A stretch of DNA of 64,000 bases from Henningerozyma blattae CBS 6284 (taxonomy: Eukaryota; Ascomycota; Saccharomycetes; Saccharomycetales; Saccharomycetaceae): contig NC_020190.1 in the NCBI RefSeq assembly GCF_000315915.1, positions 682,001-746,000 on the forward strand, written 5' to 3'. Shown piece by piece: positions 42,116 through 52,692 of this stretch. Below the pieces are notes generated by a model. The model was not told the origin of the DNA. It did no database searches and saw nothing but the letters and a program-made list of their open reading frames with translations. Made by a program: the position numbers and the translations under genes. Each line of letters opens with the position of its first letter. Within the stretch, counting starts at the first letter, position 1.

Positions 42116-45100
42116 TTACGACTGTTGTAAATTAGCTTTGCGAACTGTTTCAAGCTCATAATAAATGGATAGAACCCATAAATCCCTTTCTTGTCTTGAT
42201 CTCGCCATAAATACCATAGTCTTACCACCAACACCTAATCTATTTACCGTTCTTACTAAACGTGTGTTTTCTACATTCTCTAATGTTGACGAGGAGCTTG
42301 TTGAAGGGCTTTCGTCGATATTGATATCAGAGTAATAATCGGTATTTTCCTCAATATCTTTAGAATATTTTGAAATTGCTCTTTTCGTTCCAAACCAAAG
42401 TGTAAAGCACCTTGAAGTTTCGTCTTCACAAGACCTCCAGCCATCATTATATACTCTTGGAAGAGAGTGGCTACCTGGATTAATACCATCAAACATTTTA
42501 TCCCTTTTAAGTAAATCTGGTTCAGATGTCCTTCCCGAATACAAATAGCTTTCATCTAAAGATAAGCTTGAATGGAACTTATAATTTAAAACAGGTTTAG
42601 CATATCCTGCGGGTGATCTATGGTAACAACTGTACAATAAAAGAAATCCAGGAACCAATATTGTAAAATATTTTTTAAATACAGAATGCTTAGACGGTTT
42701 TTGATAAAGAAATCCTTTTAGAATGATTGGTCTTAATAACGATAATCCGTTAATATGATAAATTGAAGCATCAGCTATACCTCTATCCGCAACCCATTTA
42801 GATGTTGTCATTCCAATATTTGCTTCTTCATTGTGTGTCATTCTTAAATGTAGTAAATTTTTCTGTTTGATATCTTGCATTCTTTTTACTAAATTACTTT
42901 GTTTTATCCTCCAATATCTTACAAGTTTTTGTAATCTGCATACCCATTCTCTTGCTATATCAGCAGATGGGGCAAGTAACTTTAATAACAAGTTGTTTCC
43001 TGTTTTAATAAATATTGTGGATTCTGCAATATCTTGCACAGTTACTCTCTTCTGCCAAAATGCTAAAGTAGCAGTGACTAGAACATGATATTTCAATTCG
43101 TTATGTTGCAAATCTCTGCTTGTCCCTTGATATACATCTTTTACTAATGCTAAGTCAATGATACTTTCTGCTTTTAAAATTTGTAATATTCTCCTATTAA
43201 AACATTTAAAACCATACATATCACGTTCGTTAAGTTCTTCTGAAGTAATATTTTTATTTAGCCAATTAATTTGGCTCGAAAGGTTAACCTCATACGGATT
43301 TTGCTCGTATATATTTGGTAGAGAGTCCATTATGTGTTTAATCTTATCCATTTCATATGGATTCATCATATCATCAACTGCAGCCTCTTTTGGCAGAGGA
43401 GGAATTGCCTTTAAGGATGACATGTAAAATAGTAAATTATCACTCGTAAAGAAATATGAAGGTCTAATAAAAAGTTTCCCAAATTTTGTTCGGTCTGCAC
43501 CATATTTATCAGTAAACCTTATCAAAAAACCTTCTGTAGCTGAAGGCTCCACGAGAATTTCTGAACCGTTAAATGTTTCTCGAGAATATTGAATTAAAGA
43601 TCTATATTCCAAAATGTGTGATTTTATGGTTGAATAAGCACAACCAAGTAGGTCAGATTCGTGTGATGGAACCCATTCAATCCTATCATAATGTTTAATA
43701 TCACAACCCATAATATTATTTGGGGCTTCCCATTTTTTTAAAATCTCATGGAATCTAGCCTCTCTAAATTTATCAAAGATTAGAATGTTAAGAAACCTTA
43801 ATAATGGATACTGAAACACTTTATACCCCCTATCCAAGATGGCAATTTTTAAATATTGGTTTTCTTCTGTTTCCTTATATTGTAAGTAATTCAAAAGGGT
43901 AGTAGTTAGGCTAATATTAATGGAGGCAGAAAGTTCAGGAATTTTAATAGTGACATTCTTTGGTAAAGTATTGATCCCTAAAGAACTTTTTAAAAAATCA
44001 TGCCATTTATGTGATGAATAAAAAGTCTTTGATCTTAAAATAAAAATTTTAAGAGGGTCGATATCTTTATAATCAATGTATTCAATACCCTCGTTTAATC
44101 TGAATAATTTGTCATCTGGTTTTTGAATGCAAATAGTTTTATCTAATGTACTATAAAATCCAATAAAGCATTCTCGACTTAGATAAAAATCTAGGGAATT
44201 GCCTCGTATAGTAGTTGCGTCTCTTATTTCAGTCGATATTTCTGGAATTTTTCGATTATGATAAAATTGAATTAATATTGGTTTGACTGCATTTCCTGTA
44301 GCTCTGGCAACTACAATATATTCCTTCCATCTATCGAATACTCTAGTATCAATATTTTCACATTCATTAAATTCTGGTGAGATTTCCTTTTGAATAATTG
44401 CTTCCTTTACCATAACAAGCATTCTTTCCATCATTATGACTTTACCATATTTTAGTTTTCTTCGAATATGTCGATAAATTTCATATTCAGTATGTGCAAA
44501 ATCAGACAATGTACTTTTGACAGTCTTTTTAGCTGATGATTTAGCATCGGATATGTGACTTCGGATATATGGCTGTTTATAAACTGGAGGATTTAATAAA
44601 TGAATTATTTCATCTCTTGGTAAGTCAATTGGTTTAGGAGGAACAGCAGTTAGTTTTGTCAGGTTGGATTTGTGGTTGCTTGTTACATTTGAAGATATTG
44701 TCGAAACAGGAGAAAGATCTAGTTTTTGTTTTGACCTTAATTTCGGTTTCTTTAAGATACTGCCGCTACTATTTTCTAGCTTAACAATGTGTTTAAATAA
44801 TTCTCCGCTTTTTGATTTAAAATGATTTAATTTACTTGATTTTTGTGTGGCAAGTGGAATATCATCTTGAGAGTTTGAAATAGTTGATTGAATTGAAAAA
44901 GTCGGTGATTGTGAGTTGACTGGTTTTAGTCTTTCTAAATTATAATCAGAGCTAGTCTTAGGATAGACTTTTATCGTTTTCTTGTCAATTGTATTGCTTG
45001 ACATTGAATCAATAGGATGCAAATAATCTCTACTCATACTGGTTCCCTGGCCATTAAAACTTTGAGTTGTTCTTATGCTATCTTTACTTGGCCTACTCTC

Positions 45101-46747
45101 GTTACTATTTAACCTGCTCTCATCATCCATACTGTAATATTGTGAGATAGAAGTCGATTGAGAAGCTGAACTTGAACTGGAATTTGTTTCTGTTACAATG
45201 GTTGTTGGAGGAAATTTTTCTAATAAAGAAGGTGTCAAAGGTACGGTTGGAACTGTTTTTCCATTGATATTAAAAGTTGTAGCGATTGTAGAATTTCTTT
45301 GATCGTCATCATTCGTGGTATTTGAAGAGGACGATGGGTTATTAATAATGATTGTTGGCGTCTTACGACCTTTAAAATCGCTTGCAGTAAAGAAATCTTG
45401 GGCAGATCCACTAGTAGGATTTGTTTCATCTGTAGTTGGTGTTAATAGACTGATTAAATTTTTATCATTGAAAGGAATATTATTATTTTTATTTTGATGA
45501 CTGTTTAAAGTCTGTTTTGCGGTGAAATATTTTGAGTTTTGGTGAGTACTAATATCATTTTGGTTTAAAGAATGAATTGAGTCTTTTGAATTATGCCTAT
45601 AGATATGTCTATTCCCAGTTTTTGAAGTTATAGTATTAGGTGCTTCAGCTGTCCCTTTAATTAACGTAGAATAATTCTGAGGACTACTTGAAGTAATTGT
45701 ATAAGCTCTTTTATGAAACTTATATGCACTCAAAGCTATACCTTCTTTATCTTCTTTGTCCAAATTTTGGTCGTTTGTAATAAAAGATTTCGATTTTTCA
45801 TAAATTATTTTTGGTTCATTCATCTGTGCTGGTGTTTGAGTGGCAACTGTATTTCTGGCAAGTAATTGATTCTTTACACTACTATATATCGTTTTGGTGG
45901 ATTCTGTTGGTATAATAACTGTATCCTTCCATAAGGGATCTCGAAAACCGTTGTTTTCCAAAATATTTGAAATAGTGTTGGTATCTTGCCGTATATTATC
46001 AGAACCATTGTCGGTTTCTGTAGAAGTATTGGGAGTTATGGGAGTAGTATAGTCAGAAATAATAGGGGCAGGAGTATCTGTGGAAAATGAAACTAAATGT
46101 GACTTCAACTTCCTCTTATTACTATTGTGTTTGTTACTGCTTGTTTTGAAATAAGTAGGAGAAGATACTTTTTTACTTTTAATATGCTTATACTTTTGTT
46201 TTATTTTTAATTTTTTCTTATGTTTAACATGGTCTTGTCTAGCAGTTGAATTATTATCACTATTACTATTATCTGTGGCCTTATTTATCGACTGTGGTGA
46301 AGTTGATTTAAAGGCATTAACAGCAGCAGTGGAATAGTGGAATTTTTTTTGCTTTCTATGATACACAGCTCTATATCTCAAAGTTGTTTGTTTTTTAATA
46401 GTCCTTCTTTGGTTTCTAAATGCCAAAAAAGAGATAATATGCCAAAATCCAGCTTTTTGTTCAATATACCATTGAATTGGTATACCACCTAATAATACAA
46501 TTTTGGAGCACGAAGATATTTCTACAGGTGACGCGTATAATAGTTTATAAGCTGTGTAAGATAATTTAGGAATTTTTATAATGTCTATATCTTCTGTGTC
46601 ATTTTTATTCTCTGGAGAATTATTCTTATCAGTATCGTTACTTTTAAAAGAAAAATTCATATTTCTTGAAGAATAAGCTGTGGTTCTTCGGATATATTCT
46701 AAATCATCTGTTGTAGCTCGAAGAGCATCATCGATAATATTATTCAT
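42116..46747 (-). CDS. SPO71: Spo71, PH-domain prospore-membrane protein
   Basis: Encodes 1543 aa, longer than yeast Spo71 (1245). Spo71 works with Vps13 and Spo73 to extend the prospore membrane during sporulation. A first conserved block is at residues 40-130 (KLSYTAYKLLYASPVEISSCSKIVLLGGIPIQWY...). A long disordered S/T/N-rich region (about 140-750) accounts for the extra length. A large folded part follows (790-1330), and a C-terminal PH domain starts near 1336 (LKGFLYQKPSKHSVFKKYFTILVPGFLLLY) and ends with MVFMARSRQERDLWVLSIYYELE, the typical PH C-terminal helix with its Trp. It shares an 870-bp divergent promoter with DMC1 and neighbours TMS1, as YDR104C neighbours YDR105C. Confidence 0.9.
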   Translation of the reverse strand: MNNIIDDALRATTDDLEYIRRTTAYSSRNMNFSFKSNDTDKNNSPENKNDTEDIDIIKIPKLSYTAYKLLYASPVEISSCSKIVLLGGIPIQWYIEQKAGFWHIISFLAFRNQRRTIKKQTTLRYRAVYHRKQKKFHYSTAAVNAFKSTSPQSINKATDNSNSDNNSTARQDHVKHKKKLKIKQKYKHIKSKKVSSPTYFKTSSNKHNSNKRKLKSHLVSFSTDTPAPIISDYTTPITPNTSTETDNGSDNIRQDTNTISNILENNGFRDPLWKDTVIIPTESTKTIYSSVKNQLLARNTVATQTPAQMNEPKIIYEKSKSFITNDQNLDKEDKEGIALSAYKFHKRAYTITSSSPQNYSTLIKGTAEAPNTITSKTGNRHIYRHNSKDSIHSLNQNDISTHQNSKYFTAKQTLNSHQNKNNNIPFNDKNLISLLTPTTDETNPTSGSAQDFFTASDFKGRKTPTIIINNPSSSSNTTNDDDQRNSTIATTFNINGKTVPTVPLTPSLLEKFPPTTIVTETNSSSSSASQSTSISQYYSMDDESRLNSNESRPSKDSIRTTQSFNGQGTSMSRDYLHPIDSMSSNTIDKKTIKVYPKTSSDYNLERLKPVNSQSPTFSIQSTISNSQDDIPLATQKSSKLNHFKSKSGELFKHIVKLENSSGSILKKPKLRSKQKLDLSPVSTISSNVTSNHKSNLTKLTAVPPKPIDLPRDEIIHLLNPPVYKQPYIRSHISDAKSSAKKTVKSTLSDFAHTEYEIYRHIRRKLKYGKVIMMERMLVMVKEAIIQKEISPEFNECENIDTRVFDRWKEYIVVARATGNAVKPILIQFYHNRKIPEISTEIRDATTIRGNSLDFYLSRECFIGFYSTLDKTICIQKPDDKLFRLNEGIEYIDYKDIDPLKIFILRSKTFYSSHKWHDFLKSSLGINTLPKNVTIKIPELSASINISLTTTLLNYLQYKETEENQYLKIAILDRGYKVFQYPLLRFLNILIFDKFREARFHEILKKWEAPNNIMGCDIKHYDRIEWVPSHESDLLGCAYSTIKSHILEYRSLIQYSRETFNGSEILVEPSATEGFLIRFTDKYGADRTKFGKLFIRPSYFFTSDNLLFYMSSLKAIPPLPKEAAVDDMMNPYEMDKIKHIMDSLPNIYEQNPYEVNLSSQINWLNKNITSEELNERDMYGFKCFNRRILQILKAESIIDLALVKDVYQGTSRDLQHNELKYHVLVTATLAFWQKRVTVQDIAESTIFIKTGNNLLLKLLAPSADIAREWVCRLQKLVRYWRIKQSNLVKRMQDIKQKNLLHLRMTHNEEANIGMTTSKWVADRGIADASIYHINGLSLLRPIILKGFLYQKPSKHSVFKKYFTILVPGFLLLYSCYHRSPAGYAKPVLNYKFHSSLSLDESYLYSGRTSEPDLLKRDKMFDGINPGSHSLPRVYNDGWRSCEDETSRCFTLWFGTKRAISKYSKDIEENTDYYSDINIDESPSTSSSSTLENVENTRLVRTVNRLGVGGKTMVFMARSRQERDLWVLSIYYELETVRKANLQQS

Positions 46748-47383
46748 CTTGGCATTTCCGGATAATAAAAGAATTGTTTAACAGTCTTTATGTATGTATT
46801 TTATTGTAGCAAATTTAAAGCAATTGCTCGTATTTATTGTTTTTATTAGTGTTTTCTCTACTTATAAAGAGACTAACTTCGATGTAATATTTGAATTTTG
46901 TTGTTTTTTGTTTTGCATGGGGCAAAAAGAAGCATAAAGATACAATTTATAATTCAAATATCAGATTTTAACATTCTAGAATTTACAGATTTACAGAAAC
47001 AAAGGCCGTAATGTTAGCACACAATAGTCCGAGAATTTTGGTGGTCGCTAAACGAAAAATGAAAAGCCGCGGAAATAAAGATATCAAGATAATTATTACA
47101 GTTTTCAAAAGAAAGCAATTAAATATTTGTTAGTAATATGTACGGTTTTTAGCTTATATAAAAGGATTTATCAAGGTCTAGGGTAGGTTAAGTAAAATAA
47201 AACTCTAGTAAATGTTTTATTACTGAATTTGAAATAGTAGTTTATCCTATATTTAATCTGTTGAAAAAAAAAACAATTAAAATATATACAAACGGATAAG
47301 AAGACGATATCAAATACTATATATATCGTATATATTTTCTTGAATCTTGTATACTTACTGCCATTAGTATTGCTTTTTTTTAG

Positions 47384-47416
47384 AGTTTACGTGTCTCATT
47401 TTTAGTTTACGTGTCT
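47384..47416 (+). repeat. Direct repeat AGTTTACGTGTCT x2
   Basis: Identical 13-mers at 47384-47396 and 47404-47416, start-to-start 20 bp (two helical turns), ending 19 bp before the URS1 box. Same face of the helix, so it resembles a paired activator site. The factor is unknown; the ACGTG core could be read by a bHLH or bZIP protein. Confidence 0.75.
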
Positions 47417-47434
47417 GGATTGTCATCCCGTGAA

Positions 47435-47444
47435 TAGCCGCCAA
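47435..47444 (+). promoter_or_regulatory. URS1 (Ume6) site for DMC1
   Basis: TAGCCGCCAA matches the URS1 consensus TAGCCGCCGA at 9 of 10 positions, 174 bp upstream of the DMC1 ATG. Ume6 represses early meiotic genes in vegetative cells through URS1 and activates them with Ime1. DMC1 carries such a site in S. cerevisiae. Confidence 0.8.
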
Positions 47445-47617
47445 CGGTCTTTTCCGATACATAAGAAAGGGACTTACCGAAAATCTGGAGTCTAGGAGAG
47501 GATTATATATTTTAAAAGAAAAATCTTTGAAACAAATATTTTATTTTAAATTTACAAATTGGAGTTTCGATAGGAGCTCAAAGGAAAAACAAAAGCAAAT
47601 AAATTTTTAATAACATA

Positions 47618-48693
47618 ATGTCTACTGTAGAAACAAGTCAAGTTGGAACAGTGTCGGTTTCCCCTGTAGATGATTTACAAAATTTTGGCATCAATGTATC
47701 AGATATTCAAAAATTAAAATCTGGGGGGATTTTTACAGTTAATGTATGTATTAATAAGTATAGTGTGCATCGAGTTGCAATTTACTAACAAATCAAGTAA
47801 ATTTTAAAATTTATATTTAGACGGTATTATCGACAACAAGAAGAAATTTGGCTAAAATTAAAGGATTAAGTGAGATTAAAGTAGATAAAATCAAAGAGGC
47901 TGCATCTAAAATCATTCAAGTCGGATTTATACCAGCAAATGTTCAATTAGATATTAGGAAAAACGTTTTCCAATTAAGTACTGGCGCAAAACAGTTTGAT
48001 GCAATATTAGGAGGTGGTATAATGTCCATGTCAATTACAGAAGTATTTGGTGAATTTCGTTGTGGTAAAACTCAATTGTCACATACTTTGTGCGTTACTA
48101 CTCAATTACCAAGAGAGCTGGGAGGTGCTGAAGGAAAAGTTGCTTATATTGATACTGAAGGTACATTTAGACCGGAAAGAATCAAGCAAATTGCAGAAAG
48201 ATATGAGTTAGACCCAGATGCATGCTTAGAGAATGTTTCATACGCAAGAGCATTAAATAGTGAACATCAAATGGAATTAGTAGAACAATTAGGTGAAAAA
48301 TTAAGTTCAGGTGCTTATAGACTAATTATTATGGATTCTATAATGGCAAATTTTAGAGTTGATTATTGCGGTAGAGGTGAATTAAATGAAAGACAACAAA
48401 AATTGAATCAACATTTATTTAAATTGAACCGACTAGCAGAAGAATTTAATGTTGCGGTTTTCATGACCAATCAAGTTCAATCGGATCCAGGAGCTTCAGC
48501 ATTATTTGCATCTGCTGATGGTCGGAAGCCCGTTGGCGGCCATGTGTTAGCACATGCATCAGCAACAAGAATTCTTTTAAGAAAGGGAAGAGGAGAAGAA
48601 AGAGTTGCAAAGATTCAGGATTCTCCTGATATGCCAGAAAGGGAATGTGTTTACATTATTGGTGAAAAGGGTATTACGGATTCGAACGAGTAG
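47618..48693 (+). CDS. DMC1: Meiotic recombinase Dmc1 (spliced)
   Basis: Two exons, 47618-47743 and 47821-48693, give 332 aa (yeast 334). Dmc1 forms filaments on single-stranded DNA and performs strand exchange between homologues in meiosis. Exon 1 codes the N-terminal helix-hairpin-helix lead-in ([20 protein letters not shown]); splicing joins ...GIFTVN to [10 protein letters not shown]..., the conserved Dmc1 sequence. Walker A GEFRCGKT is at residues 119-126, Walker B LIIMD at 210-214, and the L1/L2 DNA-binding loops (including [24 protein letters not shown]) are intact. Exon 2 has no ATG near its start, which confirms the need for splicing. Divergent from SPO71. Confidence 0.97.
47744..47820 (+). 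other. DMC1 spliceosomal intron (77 nt)
   Basis: 5' splice site GTATGT (47744-47749), branch point TACTAAC (47783-47789), 3' splice site TTTAG ending at 47820, 31 nt after the branch point. Phase 0. The intron position, after codon 42, agrees with that known for S. cerevisiae DMC1. It is the only intron I can support in the window. Confidence 0.96.
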
Positions 48694-48966
48694 AAACGGA
48701 ACCTTTTTTAAAGTGATATTCATAACTAATAAAATTACTCGCTTATTCATAATTTTTATTTGTTTGTTTGTTATTTTTTATATTTTTCAAATACAATTGA
48801 TATAATAATTAATGTTAGTGAAAAATATATAATAGTATATATATTTCAAATTGTAAGCACAATTTACAGAATATCTTGCAATAGGTTTTGTGGAGGCATG
48901 CGACCAACGGTAATAATTCGTATCTATCTAAGTTAAGAACATTCGAGGTATTATTGATTATGGCAT

Positions 48967-50388
48967 TTAATAAACTCCGTCAAAATCGAATCTGTCAGGA
49001 ATCATGATTGGAGCAACAATAGTCCAACCATATAAACAATAACAAATCCATGCACTAATAATTTTCACCCAAGAATAGAAATAAGTTCTACCTACTGGAA
49101 TAAAATCACCTACATCATCTTGAGTTACATTTATTGTCAATAGAATTGCAATCCATTGAGTAGCAATGAAAAATATTACATGGAATAATGAATAATTATA
49201 TTTTGTGCCGTATAATTCATCATCATTATGAACATCATCTGCAGTGTTACCGTGTGGGGTTCCAATCCAAGTTGCATCGTATAAAGCACTTTCTGGTAAT
49301 GATCCTTCGTCAACAGCTTGTCTAATCGCGTCATATCTTAATTGGTTTCTTGACTGGCCACCTAACCCGGTATATTCGATATCATCTTCTAAAAAGATTG
49401 GACCGTTATCATTGGTGCCTTGTAAAGCACTATTAGCAGCAGCTCTTGTAGTAGTATACGCAATTGCCACAAAAGTGAAAATTGAACCCAAGACAATACT
49501 TGCGTTACGTGTCCCACTCGATCTAACTAACGGATTACACATCTTATCATCAGGCTCAGATACCATTGCACTCATTGTTAAATACGTACAATATATGGAT
49601 ACCATACTACTTTGAGCCAATCCACATTTTGGATTTGCTCTTTGCACTTCTGGGTGTACCGAAAGAGACGTTATCACTAACGTTAAAATAACATTTACTG
49701 ATACGGCTGCGATATTCATATTACAACCTGAATGTGTAAACAAAACTAACATAACTATTAGCATGGCTAATGAACCTGCATACATTACAGTTGTCCCAAT
49801 AATTAAAATTTTCTTCCAAAATGAGGAATTTTCGTCCTCCATTTCCACATGGTATATACAAGTTTCAGCCCATTCATAAGCAAAATCAACTAATAAAATT
49901 AAACCAACAAGGATGAAAACGGCACCTGCAGGTACTGAAACCCATTTAGAAAAAGTCACATAGAAGTTGTTTGGTAATAAAAAGGAGATAACGATAAATA
50001 AAAGATAAAATATGAATTTCAAAGTCCACCATGAATTTTGTAAAACTGCTCTTGGATCCTTTGTGGATTTAACGTTTGTTAATACGGATGCTAATAACAA
50101 ATGCATTAAACCCAATGCAAAATTCAATCTATGGACAGTGAAAAACCCACATTCACCTGTCTTTGTACATGTCTTTCCTGGCCATAATATTGATTTATTA
50201 GCAGACATTGATATCCATGATATTATTGAATTTATTAACAACCACATAGCATATAATAATCTTGTACCTAATGAAGATGACCCGAGAGATGATACTGATT
50301 TTGTAATTGCATTAGAACAACAGCCACCAAGGCAGGATGCAGCGAAAGTTCCCGCCATGGAAACTGGAAGAGAGATAATAGCACCCAT
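48967..50388 (-). CDS. TMS1: Tms1, Serinc/TDE1 family membrane protein
   Basis: Encodes 473 aa, the same length as yeast Tms1. The Serinc family has about ten or eleven membrane spans; yeast Tms1 is vacuolar and has no assigned substrate. The N-terminus (MGAIISLPVSMAGTFAASCLGGCCSNA) with its Cys pair, the GKTCTKTGECGFFTVHRLNFALGLMHL block, the SVHPEVQRANPKCGLAQSSMVSIYCTYLTMSAM block and the C-terminal LFHVIFFIATQWIAILLT...SWVKIISAWICYCLYGWTIVAP are all Serinc hallmarks. It is YDR105C, adjacent to SPO71 (YDR104C) in S. cerevisiae; DMC1 lies between them here. Convergent with DMC1, 273 bp apart. Confidence 0.96.
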   Translation of the reverse strand: MGAIISLPVSMAGTFAASCLGGCCSNAITKSVSSLGSSSLGTRLLYAMWLLINSIISWISMSANKSILWPGKTCTKTGECGFFTVHRLNFALGLMHLLLASVLTNVKSTKDPRAVLQNSWWTLKFIFYLLFIVISFLLPNNFYVTFSKWVSVPAGAVFILVGLILLVDFAYEWAETCIYHVEMEDENSSFWKKILIIGTTVMYAGSLAMLIVMLVLFTHSGCNMNIAAVSVNVILTLVITSLSVHPEVQRANPKCGLAQSSMVSIYCTYLTMSAMVSEPDDKMCNPLVRSSGTRNASIVLGSIFTFVAIAYTTTRAAANSALQGTNDNGPIFLEDDIEYTGLGGQSRNQLRYDAIRQAVDEGSLPESALYDATWIGTPHGNTADDVHNDDELYGTKYNYSLFHVIFFIATQWIAILLTINVTQDDVGDFIPVGRTYFYSWVKIISAWICYCLYGWTIVAPIMIPDRFDFDGVY

Positions 50389-51076
50389 AATATATTTATT
50401 GTTGTAAGGTAGTTTATAATTTTGTACTTAGGATATATATTTTGTTGTTTTATTAACAGCTATCTTTTCTTTTTAAACACAAGTTTTTTTTTTCAATTCG
50501 GGGCCCTTATTATTTCGCAAAAAGGCTATTAATATAAGACTAATTAATTAGTAGGCAAGAGAAAGGATGAACCTTAGTTATGGCAAAGAGAGGATTTTGT
50601 TGAAGGTACATTATTGTGTCGAAGCGTAACATGCCTCGTCTGGATCTATCACACAATTACTTAAGTTTCCAGAATAGAGCAGAAAAAAAAATGTTAATGT
50701 CACGTAGTGTGAGCTACGTTAGTCACGTGTATAAATCAGGATCACCTGATAACGGAATGAACATGTAGATTAACAAGTAAGTGAATCATGAACATAAATT
50801 CTATTTAAGGATCTAAAGCTAAAAGGAATAAACTAGAGGTTTAAGGTAGAACAAAGAACAAAGAACCAAAAAACAAAAAGAACGAAATACAAAAGATGGA
50901 AGTGTATAGTGAACAAATCGGAACGTAATAATAATAATATTTAACTTACATAGGCTCAGGTATATAGTTGTATAGTTTAATAAACAGTTGGTATTAAACT
51001 AGCAGCCAAAAAGATATACTACTGGGAGTAGCAAAGCTTAAAATTGTTACATACAGTTAATTTTTTAAAAAAGAAA
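50389..51076. other. TMS1 promoter region
   Basis: About 690 bp upstream of TMS1 and downstream of the tRNA. One TCACGTG box is at 50724-50729, about 335 bp from the TMS1 start, with a CACGTA variant 23 bp to its left. No gene seen. Confidence 0.4.
51067..51072 (-). terminator. RNA polymerase III terminator of tRNA-Ile
   Basis: Six A on the plus strand, so TTTTTT on the transcribed strand sense, beginning 4 nt after the tRNA 3' end. Confidence 0.8.
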
Positions 51077-51150
51077 TGGTTCCTAGCGGGATCGAACCGC
51101 TGATCCCCGCGTTATTAGCACGATGCCTTAACCAACTGGGCCAAGGAACC
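51077..51150 (-). tRNA. tRNA-Ile (anticodon AAU)
   Basis: 74 nt on the minus strand, no intron. The acceptor stem GGTTCCT/AGGAACC pairs fully with discriminator A. The D arm (TGGCCCAGTTGGTTAAGGC, including the A box), anticodon loop CTAATAA (anticodon AAT) and T arm AGCGGTTCGATCCCGCT with B box GGTTCGATCCC are all present. The anticodon stem begins with a U-G wobble where yeast has C-G. CCA is not encoded. A T6 terminator for RNA polymerase III follows 4 nt downstream (51067-51072 read on the minus strand). Confidence 0.97.
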
Positions 51151-52692
51151 AGGATTTTGTTGAATCCTTTAAATTGTGGATGCGTGAAATTGTTTAAGAA
51201 TATGCTTCATATTTTCACTCCCAGATACAAATATTTGTTTTTAAAAAAAAAACTACATTGCAATATCGTAAAAATTGAACAACTTGCATAACTTTCTCTC
51301 ACATAACCCTATTTCTTGCGTAATAAAACCCTGCAACAGCTCCTATTAAGCCTAGACTTTTCTTATAGGATATCCTAATTTCCAACCTCCCTGTTTGGTT
51401 CAGATACTTCTTATAAGAATACAATATAGAATGATATTGCTGGAATATGATTATATCATTTTCTATTAAGTGGTAAAAGACTTTTTTATCACGTGAGTTA
51501 TTGTTTAAAATGTGTTTTTCTGTTTATATCGAAAAACACTATTTAAGAAATATTATCATTTTAGTTATAGTATTTACTATATATGTCTAAATAAAGTAAT
51601 CGTCTTTACATCTTAAACACTGTATAACAATGTCTAACTCTCTTGAATCCCAGTAGATATATTGTATAAATTCTTCAAATATCATTTAGCAGTTATTCTA
51701 AAAGCTTTAGATATATGCTGCTCTTACTCATTTAAAGTGTAAAGAAAGAATTTGGAATTTTACTTGCTCTTCTACTTGTGAGCTTCCTTTGAAGAGTCTT
51801 TTTTTCACTTGACAAATACAAACAAAAAAAAAAAAAAAAAAAAAAGTTAAGAAAAGTAAAGGTGGAAAAAAAGATGCTCTATATTTTTCACTTCTTTATG
51901 AGTTAATGTTGGCATGCTGTAAAATCTTTTAAGCTATATCTATAATCGCCTCTTACACAAACGGTCCAATCTCAATAGCTTGAGATATAATTATATATCC
52001 TCTAGATTAAGCAATCAAGTTATCTTTGGCTTCTTATGCTCACCTACTACGTGGCTGTCTCCTCAAGTCCCTTAACCGGCTATCAATACGTTAAGATATT
52101 AGAATAAAAATAAGCATAATTACCAGATTAAGAACCTGTATTCTATAACTCAGGGCCAGTTCGATTTAAAGATGACCAAAAAGAAGAAGTATGATTACAG
52201 TATTAGCAAAGGTTAGATCTTGCCCGAATATACAATGCCGTGAATGGAAATAATAAAGATATTTAGATATATAACTTCCGAATTAGAGAAGAGAATTTAA
52301 AAAAATTGATGGTAGTTTAATCTATTCGAACTCATAACTCAACACTTATACCTCCAAATCAGATACACATAGTGTATATTCCTTGTTGATTTGAACAATT
52401 AACTTCTTGCTCTTTCTCCTACTCCTACTCCTACCCCTAACTTCGTCAGATTTAATGGAACTCCGAAGGTAGTCCCACCAACTAGAACTTTACATCACCA
52501 CAACTATTGTCTGGGATAAACATAGCAATAGCTTGTTCAAAATAACTAGTAATAAATAGGGAGTAGTAGTAAGTTTAAGATGAATATATAAGAATATATA
52601 AATAATCGTATAAATAATTGCATTAAATAAGTGCATTAAATAAGCCCAAAAGAAAAATTGTGAAAAAGCTTAAAAAGCTTATGACCACAGGA
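51151..52692. other. Gene-poor region upstream of tRNA-Ile
   Basis: About 1.5 kb with no supported gene. It holds one TCACGTGA box (51490-51495 core) and a 22-nt poly-A tract (51824-51845). Regions 5' of yeast tRNA genes are favoured Ty1-class insertion sites, but I see no clear LTR ends, primer-binding site or target duplication. Short frames such as ATG 52172 (14 codons) are not supported. Confidence 0.45.
51824..51845 (+). repeat. Poly(A) tract, 22 nt
   Basis: Twenty-two consecutive A in the gene-poor region between tRNA-Ile and COX26. Confidence 0.9.

Larger units (their letters stand above)
46748..47617. other. SPO71/DMC1 divergent meiotic promoter region
   Basis: About 870 bp between two divergently transcribed meiotic genes. 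It contains a near-perfect URS1 (47435-47444), a 13-bp direct repeat (47384-47416) and a second GCCGC core (AAGCCGCGGAAA, about 47064-47075) nearer SPO71. I found no exact Ndt80 middle-sporulation element (CRCAAAW) close to SPO71. Confidence 0.6.

Noticed and set aside
51158..51338. TGTTG...CAACA pair just upstream of tRNA-Ile, possible solo LTR
   Set aside because: Only pentamer ends, no target duplication and no internal LTR features; the preferred location alone is not evidence.
52172..52216. Short ATG frame of 14 codons starting MTKKKKYDYS
   Set aside because: Far too short, no splice signals to extend it convincingly, no recognisable product.
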